DNA of 64,000 nucleotides. Origin: CAXBNB01 sp049115735 (GTDB lineage Bacteria; Bacteroidota; Bacteroidia; Cytophagales; Cyclobacteriaceae). Positions 45,752 through 55,414 of the stretch are shown here, piece by piece. The notes below the pieces were generated by a model. That model was not told where the DNA came from. It ran no database searches and saw nothing but the letters and a program-made list of their open reading frames with translations. The stretch lies in contig JAGDZP010000039.1 in the NCBI GenBank assembly GCA_049115735.1, forward strand, positions 21,365 through 85,364, read 5' to 3'. Position 1 is the stretch's first letter. Every line of letters begins with the position of its first letter. The position numbers and the translations under genes are program-made.

Positions 45752-46999
45752 CTATTGCGAAACAAGCTGCATAAGGATGCCACATAAGTATGCCATATAA
45801 GTACCTAGCGCATAGCCCAAAACTGCAAGCAATACGCCGACAGGGGCCAATGAAGGATGAAAAGCTGAGGCCACCACAGGTGCGGAAGCTGCACCGCCTA
45901 CATTGGCCTGGCTACCTACAGCAATAAAAAAGAAAGGTGCTTTGATAATCTTTGCAACAATCAACAGCAAGGTAATATGAACCAACATCCAAACTATGCC
46001 AACCAGAAAAAGACCTGGAGACTCAAAAATTGCCAGAACATTCATTTTCATTCCTATTGTTGCTACAAGAAGATAAATGATCACGCTTCCTATCTTTGAA
46101 GCACCAGCACCTTCAAGCCGTCTCAATTTTGTAAATGACAGGATCAACCCAAATGTGGTAGAGATCACAATTAACCAAAAGAAACCGGATGTAAGGCTAT
46201 ACTTTTCAAGTTCAGGATAGTTTTCGAGTAAATAGGGAGCAATCCAGTCACTCAGCAAATGAGCAAAGCCTGAGATGCCAAATGAAACCGCTAGAATCAT
46301 CATAAAATCTGAAAGTGTCGGGATTTTAGCGATACTTGCTCGGTACTTTTCTATCTTCTCTTTTACTTCATCTATAGCACTAGAGTCGGCCTTAAACTTA
46401 AGGTCCATCAGTTTGGATTTTCCAGCCCCGATAAGCAAAAAGGCCATCCAAATATTTGCTACAATGACGTCCACTGTTACCATTTTGGAAAACATATTAT
46501 CATCGACCTGGAATACTTCTTTCATAGCTGCCTGATTGGCACCTCCTCCAATCCAGCTACCCGCAACAGTAGCCATACCACGCCATACTTCTTCGCTATC
46601 GGCTCCCACAATAGATGGAGAAACATAAGAGAAAAAAAGAATTGATAGCGGCCCTCCAATAACTATTCCTACTGTACCGGTCAGGAACATGATCACCGCC
46701 TTTGAGCCCAGTTTGATTATTTCTTTAAAATCAGTACTGATGGTCAAGAGCACCAAACATGCAGGTAGCATATACCTGGATACTACAAAGTATAGGTTGC
46801 TTTTATCCCCGTCGATTACTCCCAATGAATTAAATACCGAAGGCAAAAAATAGCACATGAGAACCGCAGGAATATATGTATAAAATTTCTTCCAAAAGGG
46901 ACTATCAGAAGATGACGTCTTGAAAATGAAGCCAAGCAACACAAACAGTAAGCCCAGAATGATAGCATCATTGGTAAGTAGGGGTTCTCCTTTTTCCAT
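45752..46999 (-). CDS. DUF819 family integral membrane protein (YjcL-like)
   Basis: This is a polytopic permease-like protein of 415 residues with about ten hydrophobic helices. Family motifs are present: VAGSWIGGGANQAAMKEVF near residue 148 and VGSQANVGGAASAPVVASAF near 373, which are symmetrical Gly-rich loops of two halves. This is the DUF819 family, related to glutamate/citrate-type carriers; the substrate is unknown. It starts 2 bp after the Nudix stop, so the two share an operon. Confidence 0.85.
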   Translation of the reverse strand: MEKGEPLLTNDAIILGLLFVLLGFIFKTSSSDSPFWKKFYTYIPAVLMCYFLPSVFNSLGVIDGDKSNLYFVVSRYMLPACLVLLTISTDFKEIIKLGSKAVIMFLTGTVGIVIGGPLSILFFSYVSPSIVGADSEEVWRGMATVAGSWIGGGANQAAMKEVFQVDDNMFSKMVTVDVIVANIWMAFLLIGAGKSKLMDLKFKADSSAIDEVKEKIEKYRASIAKIPTLSDFMMILAVSFGISGFAHLLSDWIAPYLLENYPELEKYSLTSGFFWLIVISTTFGLILSFTKLRRLEGAGASKIGSVIIYLLVATIGMKMNVLAIFESPGLFLVGIVWMLVHITLLLIVAKIIKAPFFFIAVGSQANVGGAASAPVVASAFHPSLAPVGVLLAVLGYALGTYMAYLCGILMQLVSQ

Positions 47000-47001
47000 G
47001 G

Positions 47002-47637
47002 TCAGTTTAGTCTGTTTAATACGGTGACAAATTCACTTAATATCATAGCGGTCGCTCCCCATACCATTTGGTCTTGAATATCATAATAGGGAATATTCAA
47101 TTCCAAATCTTTCTTGACTTTCATTTGTCGGGAGAACTTTATTTCGGGATTGAGTAAATCTTTCAAATCAACTTCAAAAAGCTTCACCACTTCTCTGGAA
47201 TCCTCTACAAATAGAGGCTTTTTTTGAACAAAGCCTACACTAGGCAACACCTTAAAGTTACTGGCTTGAATGTAGAGCTCAGTCAAATGACCAACCACTG
47301 TAATTTCATCTTCAGGCACTCCAATTTCTTCACGGGTTTCGCGTTTGGCCGTTTGGACCAAGTCAACATCATGTACTTCTTTTTTGCCTCCCGGTAGGGA
47401 AATTTGGCCGCTATGTACGCCAGGATACTTATTTCTTTGCATCAATGGGAAATACACCGAACCATTTTCAGGGTACAAAAGAATCATAACACCACTCAAC
47501 TTAACATCTTCGAGGTGATCAAAATTGAAGCGTGTATTATTGATTGGCGTTGGGGCCATTTTAATTTGCCCTTCCATACCTGGCAAAGGCTTTTCCAATT
47601 CTGATTTAAGTCCTGAAACCAGTTGTTCAAATTCCAT
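47002..47637 (-). CDS. Nudix hydrolase, probable CoA pyrophosphatase
   Basis: This is a Nudix enzyme of the NudL-like coenzyme A pyrophosphatase type. The Nudix box runs from GGKKEVHDVDLVQ to TAKRETREEIGV, near residues 80-104 from the chosen start, with the REExEE core as RETREEIG. The frame is open to 47697, but the ATG at 47637 (MEFEQLVSGLKSELEKPLPG) fits the family start. QISLPGGK just before the box is typical. Its length is 211 residues. It precedes the DUF819 gene in an operon. CoA as substrate is inferred. Confidence 0.85.
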   Translation of the reverse strand: MEFEQLVSGLKSELEKPLPGMEGQIKMAPTPINNTRFNFDHLEDVKLSGVMILLYPENGSVYFPLMQRNKYPGVHSGQISLPGGKKEVHDVDLVQTAKRETREEIGVPEDEITVVGHLTELYIQASNFKVLPSVGFVQKKPLFVEDSREVVKLFEVDLKDLLNPEIKFSRQMKVKKDLELNIPYYDIQDQMVWGATAMILSEFVTVLNRLN

Positions 47638-47842
47638 TTGGGTAGTGTTGTTCAAAAGAATAGCGACAAACATATACTTCAATTTCCCAATTAGCAATCA
47701 ATATTATTTGTTTAGACTCTCTTCCGACAAAGCAGATGAACTACCTCCAGCACTGGAATAAGCCTCACTATTGAATTGTTAATATCTCATTGGAAATTGG
47801 CGCTAGTTCTTGTATCTTAGTTAATTATCAATCTATACATGA

Positions 47843-48556
47843 ATGGATAAAGTTCCGGCCTACGTTAGCCTGGTATTTATACTCACCACCATTGCCACTT
47901 TTGGATTTATTTTCTACGGACTTGCTCAGGCAGAGGGGCGCAAAAAAATTAAGATTGCCCTGATCTCAGGAGCGGTCATTTTGAGCTGGATGGGACTGAT
48001 TGCACTTCTGGCGGTCAACAAGTTTTTCTTCGAATTTGAAGCGCTTCCTCCACGAATGTTGCTGGCAATATCACCGCCTACGTTTGCCATTTTGTTGCTC
48101 TTGTTTTACCCCAAAACCAGAGCATTTTTGGTCAAAATTCCCATCGCCACTTTGACTTATCTGCACATTATCAGAGTTCCTGTGGAAATAGTCCTCTGGT
48201 GGTTATATCTGGGTGGATTGTTGCCCGAATTATTGACTTTTGAAGGAATTAATTACGACATTCTCTCGGGAGTTACAGCTCCGTTTATTGCCATCTTTGC
48301 GGTAGGAATAAAGAAAAAAAGAAGGGCCATAGCCTTCATCTGGAACATCCTGGCACTTGGACTTTTAATCAACATTGTTGGACATGCAATCCTCTCGGCT
48401 CCTACTCCTTTTCAGCAGTTTGCATTTGATAATCCTAATACTGGCGTTTTCTATTTTCCATACATATGGCTGCCTGCATTCGTTGTACCAGCAGTATTCT
48501 TTTCCCATCTCGTATCTTTCATCAAACTACTTGGGGAAAAAGAGGATCTGAAGTAA
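47843..48556 (+). CDS. seven-helix membrane protein of unknown function
   Basis: The protein has 237 residues and about seven hydrophobic helices, including a Trp-rich one (VEIVLWWLYLGGLLPELL). A KKKRRAIAF stretch after helix five suggests a cytoplasmic loop. I do not recognise a family or catalytic motif. It lies 48 bp before an XRE/ScfR regulator on the same strand, so the two may be co-transcribed. Similar orphan membrane proteins are common in Bacteroidota. Confidence 0.75.
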   Translation: MDKVPAYVSLVFILTTIATFGFIFYGLAQAEGRKKIKIALISGAVILSWMGLIALLAVNKFFFEFEALPPRMLLAISPPTFAILLLLFYPKTRAFLVKIPIATLTYLHIIRVPVEIVLWWLYLGGLLPELLTFEGINYDILSGVTAPFIAIFAVGIKKKRRAIAFIWNILALGLLINIVGHAILSAPTPFQQFAFDNPNTGVFYFPYIWLPAFVVPAVFFSHLVSFIKLLGEKEDLK

Positions 48557-48604
48557 TTCAGCTTCTGAAATCGACAGACCAGACTCATTAAATACCTTAG
48601 AATT

Positions 48605-50101
48605 GTGGCATTAAGCAAAGAATATAAAAAACTGATATTTGGAATTAAACTACGGGAATATAGGAATCGGCTGAAATATTCTTTGCAGCAATTGTCTCAA
48701 TCTAGCGGTGTATCAGTATCTTATCTGAATGAAATAGAAAAGGGCAAAAAATACCCAAAACCGGATAAGATTGAACATCTTGCAAAAGCACTGAACGTTG
48801 AATCCTCCGAACTGGTTTCTGAGCGACTGGACAATAAACTGTCTCCGCTTGTTGAGTTATTGCATTCTGGTATTTTGTCTGAATTGCCTTTGGAAATGTT
48901 CGGACTAGAGCCAGGAAAATTACTGGAGCTACTATCCAATGCCCCGTCCAAACTTAATGCTTTCATAGGTACTTTACTGGAGATTAGCCGTAATTACGAC
49001 CTTAGAGTTGAGACATTCTATTTCTCGGTAATGCGCTCCTATCAGGAGATACACAACAATTATTTCGAAGACCTAGAACGAGCAGCAGAAAGATTCATTG
49101 AGGATTATAAAATAGATATCAATACCCCGTTAACTACACGGCATCTTGAGAATCTTTTGGGCACAGAGTTCAATTATAAAATCATCTACGATTCGTTTGA
49201 AGACAATGAATCTTTGAGTGACATGCGCTCAATAATGAAACCGGCTAAACGCAGAAAACCCAGATTCATATTGAACTCTGCTCTGAATTCACGGCAAAGA
49301 GGATTTAATATGGCTCGAGAAATAGGACATGCCTACCTGGGTCTTACTGACAGGACTTTGACTTCACCATGGGTAGATGTATCTTCCTTTGATCAGGTGC
49401 TCAACAATTTCAAAGCGTCTTATTTTGCCTCGGCCATTCTCATCAACAGAAAGGGGTTTCTCAAAGACCTTGAACGGTTTTTCGCCAAATCCAAATGGCA
49501 GCCTGAAATTCTCATTGACACGATGATGCAGTACAACGCCACGCCGGAGATGGTTATGCAACGAATGACCAACCTATTGCCACAGTACTTTGGCTTCAAG
49601 GAGCTCTTCTTCTTCAGGTTCCACAATAAACCTTTCTCGGGGACATTCAACCTTAGTAAAGAATTGCACATTGCACGAGAGCATACGCCCCGGGGTACAG
49701 TACTTCAAGAGCATTTCTGTAGACGCTGGATGTTTATTTCTATCCTTGACCAACTGGCCGAAAACCAAAAGGCTGACAGTAAGGCCGTTGAATTAGGTGG
49801 TGCCCAAATTGACAGGTATCACGAAACCGGAGAGGAATTTCTAGTACTTTCATTGGCTAGAGCCCTCAGTCCTACACCTGGCGTGAACAGCAGTCTAGCT
49901 CTGGGAATTAGAATAGATGAGCATGTAAGGGAAAAAGTCCGTTTCCTTTCAGATCCCAGCATAGACACGCAAATCGTGAATGATACCTGTGAACGCTGTA
50001 ATGTAGCTGATTGCGAACAGCGTGTAGCAGAACCAAATGTTTACAGGGAACTTAAAAAAGAAAAGGATAGGCGACAGGCATTGAAGAACTACGGCAAATA
50101 A
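48605..50101 (+). CDS. XRE-family transcriptional regulator with IrrE-like and ScfR (DUF2083) domains
   Basis: This is a DNA-binding regulator of the short-chain fatty acyl metabolism group (PrpR/RamB/ScfR). The start is GTG. The HTH is at about residues 10-68 (LQQLSQSSGVSVSYLNEIEKG). A central IrrE/ImmA-like segment contains AREIGHAYLG near 238, where a metalloprotease would have HExxH; here the first His is Arg, so proteolysis is unlikely. The C-terminal ScfR domain ends with a cysteine cluster (TCERCNVADCEQR near 461-473). Its effector may be an acyl-CoA. Its targets may include the glyoxylate or propionate pathway; none is adjacent here. Confidence 0.88.
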   Translation: MALSKEYKKLIFGIKLREYRNRLKYSLQQLSQSSGVSVSYLNEIEKGKKYPKPDKIEHLAKALNVESSELVSERLDNKLSPLVELLHSGILSELPLEMFGLEPGKLLELLSNAPSKLNAFIGTLLEISRNYDLRVETFYFSVMRSYQEIHNNYFEDLERAAERFIEDYKIDINTPLTTRHLENLLGTEFNYKIIYDSFEDNESLSDMRSIMKPAKRRKPRFILNSALNSRQRGFNMAREIGHAYLGLTDRTLTSPWVDVSSFDQVLNNFKASYFASAILINRKGFLKDLERFFAKSKWQPEILIDTMMQYNATPEMVMQRMTNLLPQYFGFKELFFFRFHNKPFSGTFNLSKELHIAREHTPRGTVLQEHFCRRWMFISILDQLAENQKADSKAVELGGAQIDRYHETGEEFLVLSLARALSPTPGVNSSLALGIRIDEHVREKVRFLSDPSIDTQIVNDTCERCNVADCEQRVAEPNVYRELKKEKDRRQALKNYGK

Positions 50102-50104
50102 CTA

Positions 50105-50770
50105 CTACAATCTTCCTCTTACCACTTTGCCACTTTCATTGGCTTTCAGGTATTCCAATGTGTCCACATTCAGGCAGCTGAGCCACATACCTCCATAGCA
50201 ATAAGTATCAATGCAAATGGTATGGCCAAAATTGGCAATTTCTCCATTCTTTCTAGCCGTATGACCTGACACTACTACCCTGCCACTCTGATACATTTCA
50301 GGCTCTATATATTTATCCCAATACAAGGCTTGATCACTCTGTTCATGAGGAGGAATGCCCGGCTCTAGTCCGGCATGCACAAATATTTTATCACTATATT
50401 CAAAGTACGGCCTTGAATTTTCTAAAAACTTCCAATGATCAGAAGGAATTTGATTCATCCACTCTGCCCCCCTCTCAATGGCATAAGAATCTAAAGTTTC
50501 TTCACCACCAAACTGAAGCCACCGAAACAAATCTCGCTGATCGGAACGGGCATTCAGCATCATGATATCATGATTGCCCTTGATGAAAATGAAATTGAAA
50601 ACAGATGACTGCTCAATCAACCAATCAATTACACCTTTGGAATCAGCTCCTCTGTCCACATAATCTCCTAGAAATAGGATCGTATCATCTTTGGAAAAAG
50701 TTTGATGATCAAAAACAGTTTTGAGTGAAGTCAAACACCCGTGTACATCCCCAATAGCGTATATAGACAT
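50105..50770 (-). CDS. metallophosphoesterase (PPP-family phosphatase)
   Basis: This is a cytoplasmic serine/threonine-type or Ap4A-like phosphatase. The PPP motifs are complete: GDVHG near residue 7, GDYVDRG near 36, GNHD near 66, and FVHAG near 130. The frame is open to 50800, but the ATG at 50770 (MSIYAIGDVHGCL) leads directly into the first motif. At 221 residues it is the short bacterial form. It converges with the XRE gene with 3 bp between stops. Confidence 0.88.
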   Translation of the reverse strand: MSIYAIGDVHGCLTSLKTVFDHQTFSKDDTILFLGDYVDRGADSKGVIDWLIEQSSVFNFIFIKGNHDIMMLNARSDQRDLFRWLQFGGEETLDSYAIERGAEWMNQIPSDHWKFLENSRPYFEYSDKIFVHAGLEPGIPPHEQSDQALYWDKYIEPEMYQSGRVVVSGHTARKNGEIANFGHTICIDTYCYGGMWLSCLNVDTLEYLKANESGKVVRGRL

Positions 50771-50915
50771 AATATAGATTCTAAGAAAAGTGAAAAGCAC
50801 ATCACTTCGGCATATTCAATTTTGTCCTATCATTGTAAAATAGTTAAGCCTGATAAAACGTCTTCCATTCAGCTTCTATTAGACTAAAATAATTGGCGAA
50901 ATTACATAGCATCCA

Positions 50916-53219
50916 ATGAATAAAAAAAGAAATATATCCATTCTAGGATCAGATAAGTTCACAGGAATAAAGCTCGCAGAACCATCTAATTATGCAGCTG
51001 GCATAACGGCGGTAAAGGTGGCACTGAAACACGCGTCGAAAGAAATGGGGCTGGTCAAAGCCATCCCTACCCTTTCTAAAATGAACCAGAAAGATGGCTT
51101 TGATTGCCCGGGCTGTGCATGGCCCGATCCTGACAAGAGGTCTTCCTTAGGAGAATACTGCGAAAACGGGGCAAAAGCCCTGGTCGAAGAAGCAACTCCA
51201 AAACGTGTTGATGCTGATTTTTTCAAAAGGCATTCCATTACTGAAATTTCTAACTGGACAGATTATGATATCGGTAAAAGCGGAAGAATCACAGAACCAT
51301 TCGTCTTGAAGCCAGGAAGTCATCATTACGAACCAATATCCTGGGAAGATACATTCCAATTGATTGCCTCCGAATTAAAAGAACTCGACAATCCAAATGA
51401 GGCTACTTTTTATACCTCAGGGCGCAGCAGCAATGAAGCAGCCTTTCTCTACGGTCTTTTCACGCGGGCATTTGGCACCAACAACATGCCCGACTGCTCC
51501 AACATGTGCCATGAGTCCAGCGGAGTGGCGCTTAACGAGACTCTCGGGATAGGCAAAGGATCTGTCACCCTGAATGATTTTGAAGAAGCCCAAGTAGTAA
51601 TGGTCATCGGACAGAACCCCGGCACCAACCACCCCAGAATGTTGTCAGCATTGGAAAAATGTAAAAAGAATGGAGGAAAAATTGTTGCCATCAATCCCCT
51701 GGAAGAGGTAGGCCTCATGCGTTTTAAAAATCCTCAGGAGATAAAAGGAATCGTAGGTAGCGGCACCTCCCTAACTGATATATTCCTTCAGGTGAAAATC
51801 AATCAGGACGTGGCACTATTGAAACTAATTATTAAAAAACTAGCGACATTAGATGCGGCTGAAGGAAATATTTTCGATCATGATTTCATATGCAGTCACA
51901 CTTTAGGATTTGATGCATTATTAAAGGATTTGGATAAATATGATGAGCACGAGTTGCTTGCTCTATCTGGTGTTGAAAATGAGAAAGTCAAGGAGTTAGT
52001 TAAACTTTTGGCTACTAAAAGTAAAATTATCATCTGTTGGGCTATGGGCTTGACGCAGCACAAGAATGGTGTAGAGAATATAAAAGAATGTGTCAACCTC
52101 TTGTTATTAAAAGGAAGCATTGGAAAAAAAGGTGCCGGTACTTGCCCCGTCAGAGGCCATAGCAATGTGCAGGGTGATCGCACAGTTGGCATCATGCACC
52201 ATGTGTCCAAACAGTTGAACCAATCACTAGAAAAAGCTTTTGGTTTTTCTCCCCCAGTGGAAAAAGGACTGGATACAGTACACTCCATTGAAGCAATGCA
52301 CGAAGGCAAAGTAAAAGTTTTCATCGCACTGGGTGGAAACTTCCTATCGGCTGCTTCTGATACGTACTACACTGCAGAAGCCTTGCAGAAATGCAAACTC
52401 ACGGTATCTATCAGCACCAAACTGAACAGAACACATACGGTGGCCGGTGAAACCTCGCTTATCCTCCCGACCATCGGTCGGTCAGAGAAAGATGTCAAAG
52501 GTGGAACTACCCGTTTTGTCACGGTGGAAAACAGCATGGGCAAAGTTCATCGGTCTCAAGGTAAGTTGAAACCAACATCGGACAAACTGCTAAGCGAACC
52601 AGAAATAGTAGCCAGAATGGCGGATGCATATTTTGAAGGTAATTCTAAAATAAACTGGCAATCGCTGGGAACGGATTATGATTTGATTCGAGAAAAGATT
52701 TCTGAAGTTATATGTGGATTCGAGGAATATACGGTAAAATCCAAAGGATCTGGTTTTTACCTCCCAAACAATGCTAGAAGCGGAGACTTCTCGAAATTGT
52801 CCGGAGGCAAAGCACAATTTAGCTTCTGCGGATTACCCAATCATAACCTGACCGAAGCACCATTCATCCTGATGACCATCCGCTCTCATGATCAATTTAA
52901 TACCACTATTTATGATCTAAATGACCGCTATAGAGGAATCTTCAACGAAAGAAGAGTTGTATTGATGAACGCAGGTGATGCGGAAAACCTGAGACTCAAC
53001 AAACTCGATGTGGTAGACCTTGTTAGCGAATATGACGGACAGGAACGCATAGCTGAAAAATTTCTAATCGTACCTTACAATATTCCAAGAGGCAACCTTG
53101 CCGCCTATTTTCCGGAAACGAATGTCCTAATCCCTTACAATCACTATGCGGACAAGAGCAACACTCCAATCAGCAAATCAATTGAAGTATATGTAAGACC
53201 CAGGCATTCTGAATCATAA
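50916..53219 (+). CDS. FdhF/YdeP family molybdopterin oxidoreductase
   Basis: This is a formate-dehydrogenase-like alpha subunit of 767 residues. The family mark FDCPGCAWPDP is at residues 64-74, where classic FDHs have a full iron-sulfur cysteine set. NMCHESSGVALNETLGIGKG, near residue 193, is the molybdopterin site with a Cys in place of selenocysteine. GAGTCPVRGHSNVQGDRTVG follows near 408, and PHRSQ-type and TxFP-type segments lie in the C-terminal part. In E. coli the relative YdeP is linked to acid resistance; the substrate here is not known. It stands alone, without fdhD in view. Confidence 0.9.
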   Translation: MNKKRNISILGSDKFTGIKLAEPSNYAAGITAVKVALKHASKEMGLVKAIPTLSKMNQKDGFDCPGCAWPDPDKRSSLGEYCENGAKALVEEATPKRVDADFFKRHSITEISNWTDYDIGKSGRITEPFVLKPGSHHYEPISWEDTFQLIASELKELDNPNEATFYTSGRSSNEAAFLYGLFTRAFGTNNMPDCSNMCHESSGVALNETLGIGKGSVTLNDFEEAQVVMVIGQNPGTNHPRMLSALEKCKKNGGKIVAINPLEEVGLMRFKNPQEIKGIVGSGTSLTDIFLQVKINQDVALLKLIIKKLATLDAAEGNIFDHDFICSHTLGFDALLKDLDKYDEHELLALSGVENEKVKELVKLLATKSKIIICWAMGLTQHKNGVENIKECVNLLLLKGSIGKKGAGTCPVRGHSNVQGDRTVGIMHHVSKQLNQSLEKAFGFSPPVEKGLDTVHSIEAMHEGKVKVFIALGGNFLSAASDTYYTAEALQKCKLTVSISTKLNRTHTVAGETSLILPTIGRSEKDVKGGTTRFVTVENSMGKVHRSQGKLKPTSDKLLSEPEIVARMADAYFEGNSKINWQSLGTDYDLIREKISEVICGFEEYTVKSKGSGFYLPNNARSGDFSKLSGGKAQFSFCGLPNHNLTEAPFILMTIRSHDQFNTTIYDLNDRYRGIFNERRVVLMNAGDAENLRLNKLDVVDLVSEYDGQERIAEKFLIVPYNIPRGNLAAYFPETNVLIPYNHYADKSNTPISKSIEVYVRPRHSES

Positions 53220-53404
53220 ACCCTATTAAAATACATCTATCATTCGGATATTTTTACAATACAAATACCTATATTTCGGCAATCTTTTTGATGGACTAAA
53301 AGCTAAAAACGCTCCTTCAAAAATAATGAAATCCCACCTTTTGTAAATTTTTATATTTACAACATTACTTTTATTATGCTAAAGTATTTTTAATACTATT
53401 AGAA

Positions 53405-53412
53405 TACTTTTG
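53405..53412 (+). promoter_or_regulatory. -7 promoter element TACTTTTG upstream of the cNMP/acyltransferase gene
   Basis: TACTTTTG fits the Bacteroidota TAnnTTTG consensus and lies about 46 nt before the ATG if transcription starts just downstream. A T-rich stretch near 53387 takes the place of a clear -33 TTTG. Confidence 0.45.
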
Positions 53413-53463
53413 CGATATACATAACAATAAGAGTATTTGATTAGTTAATCAATATTCCATAAT

Positions 53464-55392
53464 ATGCCTATTAAATCGCCTATTTTGAACAAACTATTTT
53501 CCAAAGGAACTGAGATTCAGCTAGAGAAAGGTGCGTTGCTGGGCGAACAATATGCGAAAACCAATTGCCTATATTTCCTGCTAAGTGGTGAAGTAGGATT
53601 TTACTATCACATTCCCAGTATGGACCAGGAAGTTGAGATCGGTAAGGCTTCATTCGAATACGCTCCTATTGGTGTGAACCTTTTTGACCACCCTTACCGA
53701 AATGAGTCGACAACAAAAGTCACATCTGACTCGGCAACATTCCTCAAACTGGAAGAAAATGACATTAAAGCATGCTTGGACAAACGTTCGGATGAAGCTT
53801 TGAAATTTTTTACTTTCCTCAACAAAAAGGCGCACAACTTAATTGCTCAAGCTTCAGAGCTTTTTGCCCAAACTCATATTATCTCTAAAGATATAGAAAT
53901 TCCCAAAAAACCATCTAGCGGATATGTGTCCTATAGCGATCTGGATCAAATAGAGATCGTAATTTTTCTATTACAATCCCCCTTTATGGAAGTATTTGAG
54001 GAAGAAGAATTAATGTCTCTTGCCAAAAACATCAAAAGAAAGGAATATACAACCGGAGAGGTTATCAATGTTCAAGGTCAGAGGGCTGATGGTATCTACG
54101 TTCTTGAATCAGGAGAGGTACAATTTTCAAGAGTAAACAACCATGATTCGGGAAATTATAATGTGATGTTTCGGTCGATCTCCACGCCAGGATATCTTAT
54201 TGGTTCGTCAGGGATTCTCAAAGAAAAAAGTCTGGTGACCTCAAGGGTAAGCCGGGGGTCCGTCATCCTGCATATTTCATCTTCAACAATAGACATACTT
54301 TCAGAAAAAAGTCCAGAATTCGCCCTTAAGCTACAAAAGAGAATTTTATGGTTGATTCGCAATCAATTGAGGGCTATTAGAGCTCGACTCATATCAGCGC
54401 ACTATGACGAAGAAATTGTAGTAGTAACCGGCCTCATTGAGAGTAATATTACAAAACTCAATATAGAATCCAACCTTCATAAAGTTCCACATCTATTGAA
54501 TGAAAAAGTTACTGTCAAGGAGGCTTTAGACATTCTACATGATGTAGAGCTTTCAGGGGATTTGCCTGAAAAAAATCTTGCTTCTTTGTGTCTTGACAAT
54601 CTACATCATACACAAAAAGAAGTTCAATTTTTTGATGGGTTAAAAAATATATACAACTCTGTAGTACAAGCACCTGATGATTATGATACATTGAAGGTGC
54701 GACATAACTGTATGGTAAGCACCAGGCAGGCTTTTGTTCCCGCATCTGTCATGATCTCGGGATTTGAAAATTTACCGGAAGAAACCGGAAATGTATTTAT
54801 TTACAATCATTTGCTCAATGATCCTTACTACACCCTCCCTAATCAGTTTCAAATCACTTTAGATTCTCACTTTCTGAGCTCTATCCTATTTGAGAAGTAT
54901 GGGGATGTTGGTCAACGTATTGTTCGTGTGGGCAAAAATGTGGAATACGGACACCAAGAATATTATGAGCGCCTAAATTTCATTGATGTGTATACCAAGG
55001 ACTCTCAAGCAATTGAGGAGACCAAAGAGCAAGTGGCTAAGAGGAGACAATTGCTATTTGACACTCTTCAAGGCATGGTCTCGGATGGAAAAAATGTCAT
55101 TGTTAGTCCCGAAGGTGCTTCCCATACTACGGAGCAATCTCCAGGACGATTCAAATCAGGTATGTTCAGAATGATATTAAAAATGAACCCCGAACCATTG
55201 TTAGTCCCAGTCGTGATGGCCAATTTCGACAAACGCATCAAGAACAATAAATTCGCATGTCGTGTTATGAAGCCTTTTAAGCTAAGCCAGCATATGGCTC
55301 AGCAGGGTTTTGAAGATGTTAATGATTTTCTACTCCGCTATGAAAAAGAATACAAAAAACAAATAAAGGCATTGGTCAAAGAGGTTTCCTGA
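53464..55392 (+). CDS. two cNMP-binding-like domains fused to a PlsC-like acyltransferase (642 aa)
   Basis: Residues 1-120 and about 165-300 resemble cyclic-nucleotide-binding folds (LYFLLSGEVGFY and GIYVLESGEVQF with flanking strands). A helical linker leads to an acyltransferase domain at about 420-600. It shows IYNHLLNDP near 447 (the catalytic His-Asp motif, spaced HX3D rather than the usual HX4D), SPEGASHTTEQSPGRF near 548 and PLLVPVVMAN near 577. It could acylate a lipid precursor under second-messenger control. Its own start context has a good promoter element. It lies 22 bp before the SGNH hydrolase gene. The regulation by a nucleotide is inferred. Confidence 0.75.
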   Translation: MPIKSPILNKLFSKGTEIQLEKGALLGEQYAKTNCLYFLLSGEVGFYYHIPSMDQEVEIGKASFEYAPIGVNLFDHPYRNESTTKVTSDSATFLKLEENDIKACLDKRSDEALKFFTFLNKKAHNLIAQASELFAQTHIISKDIEIPKKPSSGYVSYSDLDQIEIVIFLLQSPFMEVFEEEELMSLAKNIKRKEYTTGEVINVQGQRADGIYVLESGEVQFSRVNNHDSGNYNVMFRSISTPGYLIGSSGILKEKSLVTSRVSRGSVILHISSSTIDILSEKSPEFALKLQKRILWLIRNQLRAIRARLISAHYDEEIVVVTGLIESNITKLNIESNLHKVPHLLNEKVTVKEALDILHDVELSGDLPEKNLASLCLDNLHHTQKEVQFFDGLKNIYNSVVQAPDDYDTLKVRHNCMVSTRQAFVPASVMISGFENLPEETGNVFIYNHLLNDPYYTLPNQFQITLDSHFLSSILFEKYGDVGQRIVRVGKNVEYGHQEYYERLNFIDVYTKDSQAIEETKEQVAKRRQLLFDTLQGMVSDGKNVIVSPEGASHTTEQSPGRFKSGMFRMILKMNPEPLLVPVVMANFDKRIKNNKFACRVMKPFKLSQHMAQQGFEDVNDFLLRYEKEYKKQIKALVKEVS

Positions 55393-55414
55393 TAATTTGA
55401 TAAGTGAGTAGCGT

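Noticed and set aside
45657..45785. Longer start of the SprB/heme lipoprotein
   Set aside because: The extension is Cys-rich and hydrophobic with no signal logic, while the ATG at 45656 gives a clean lipoprotein signal peptide.
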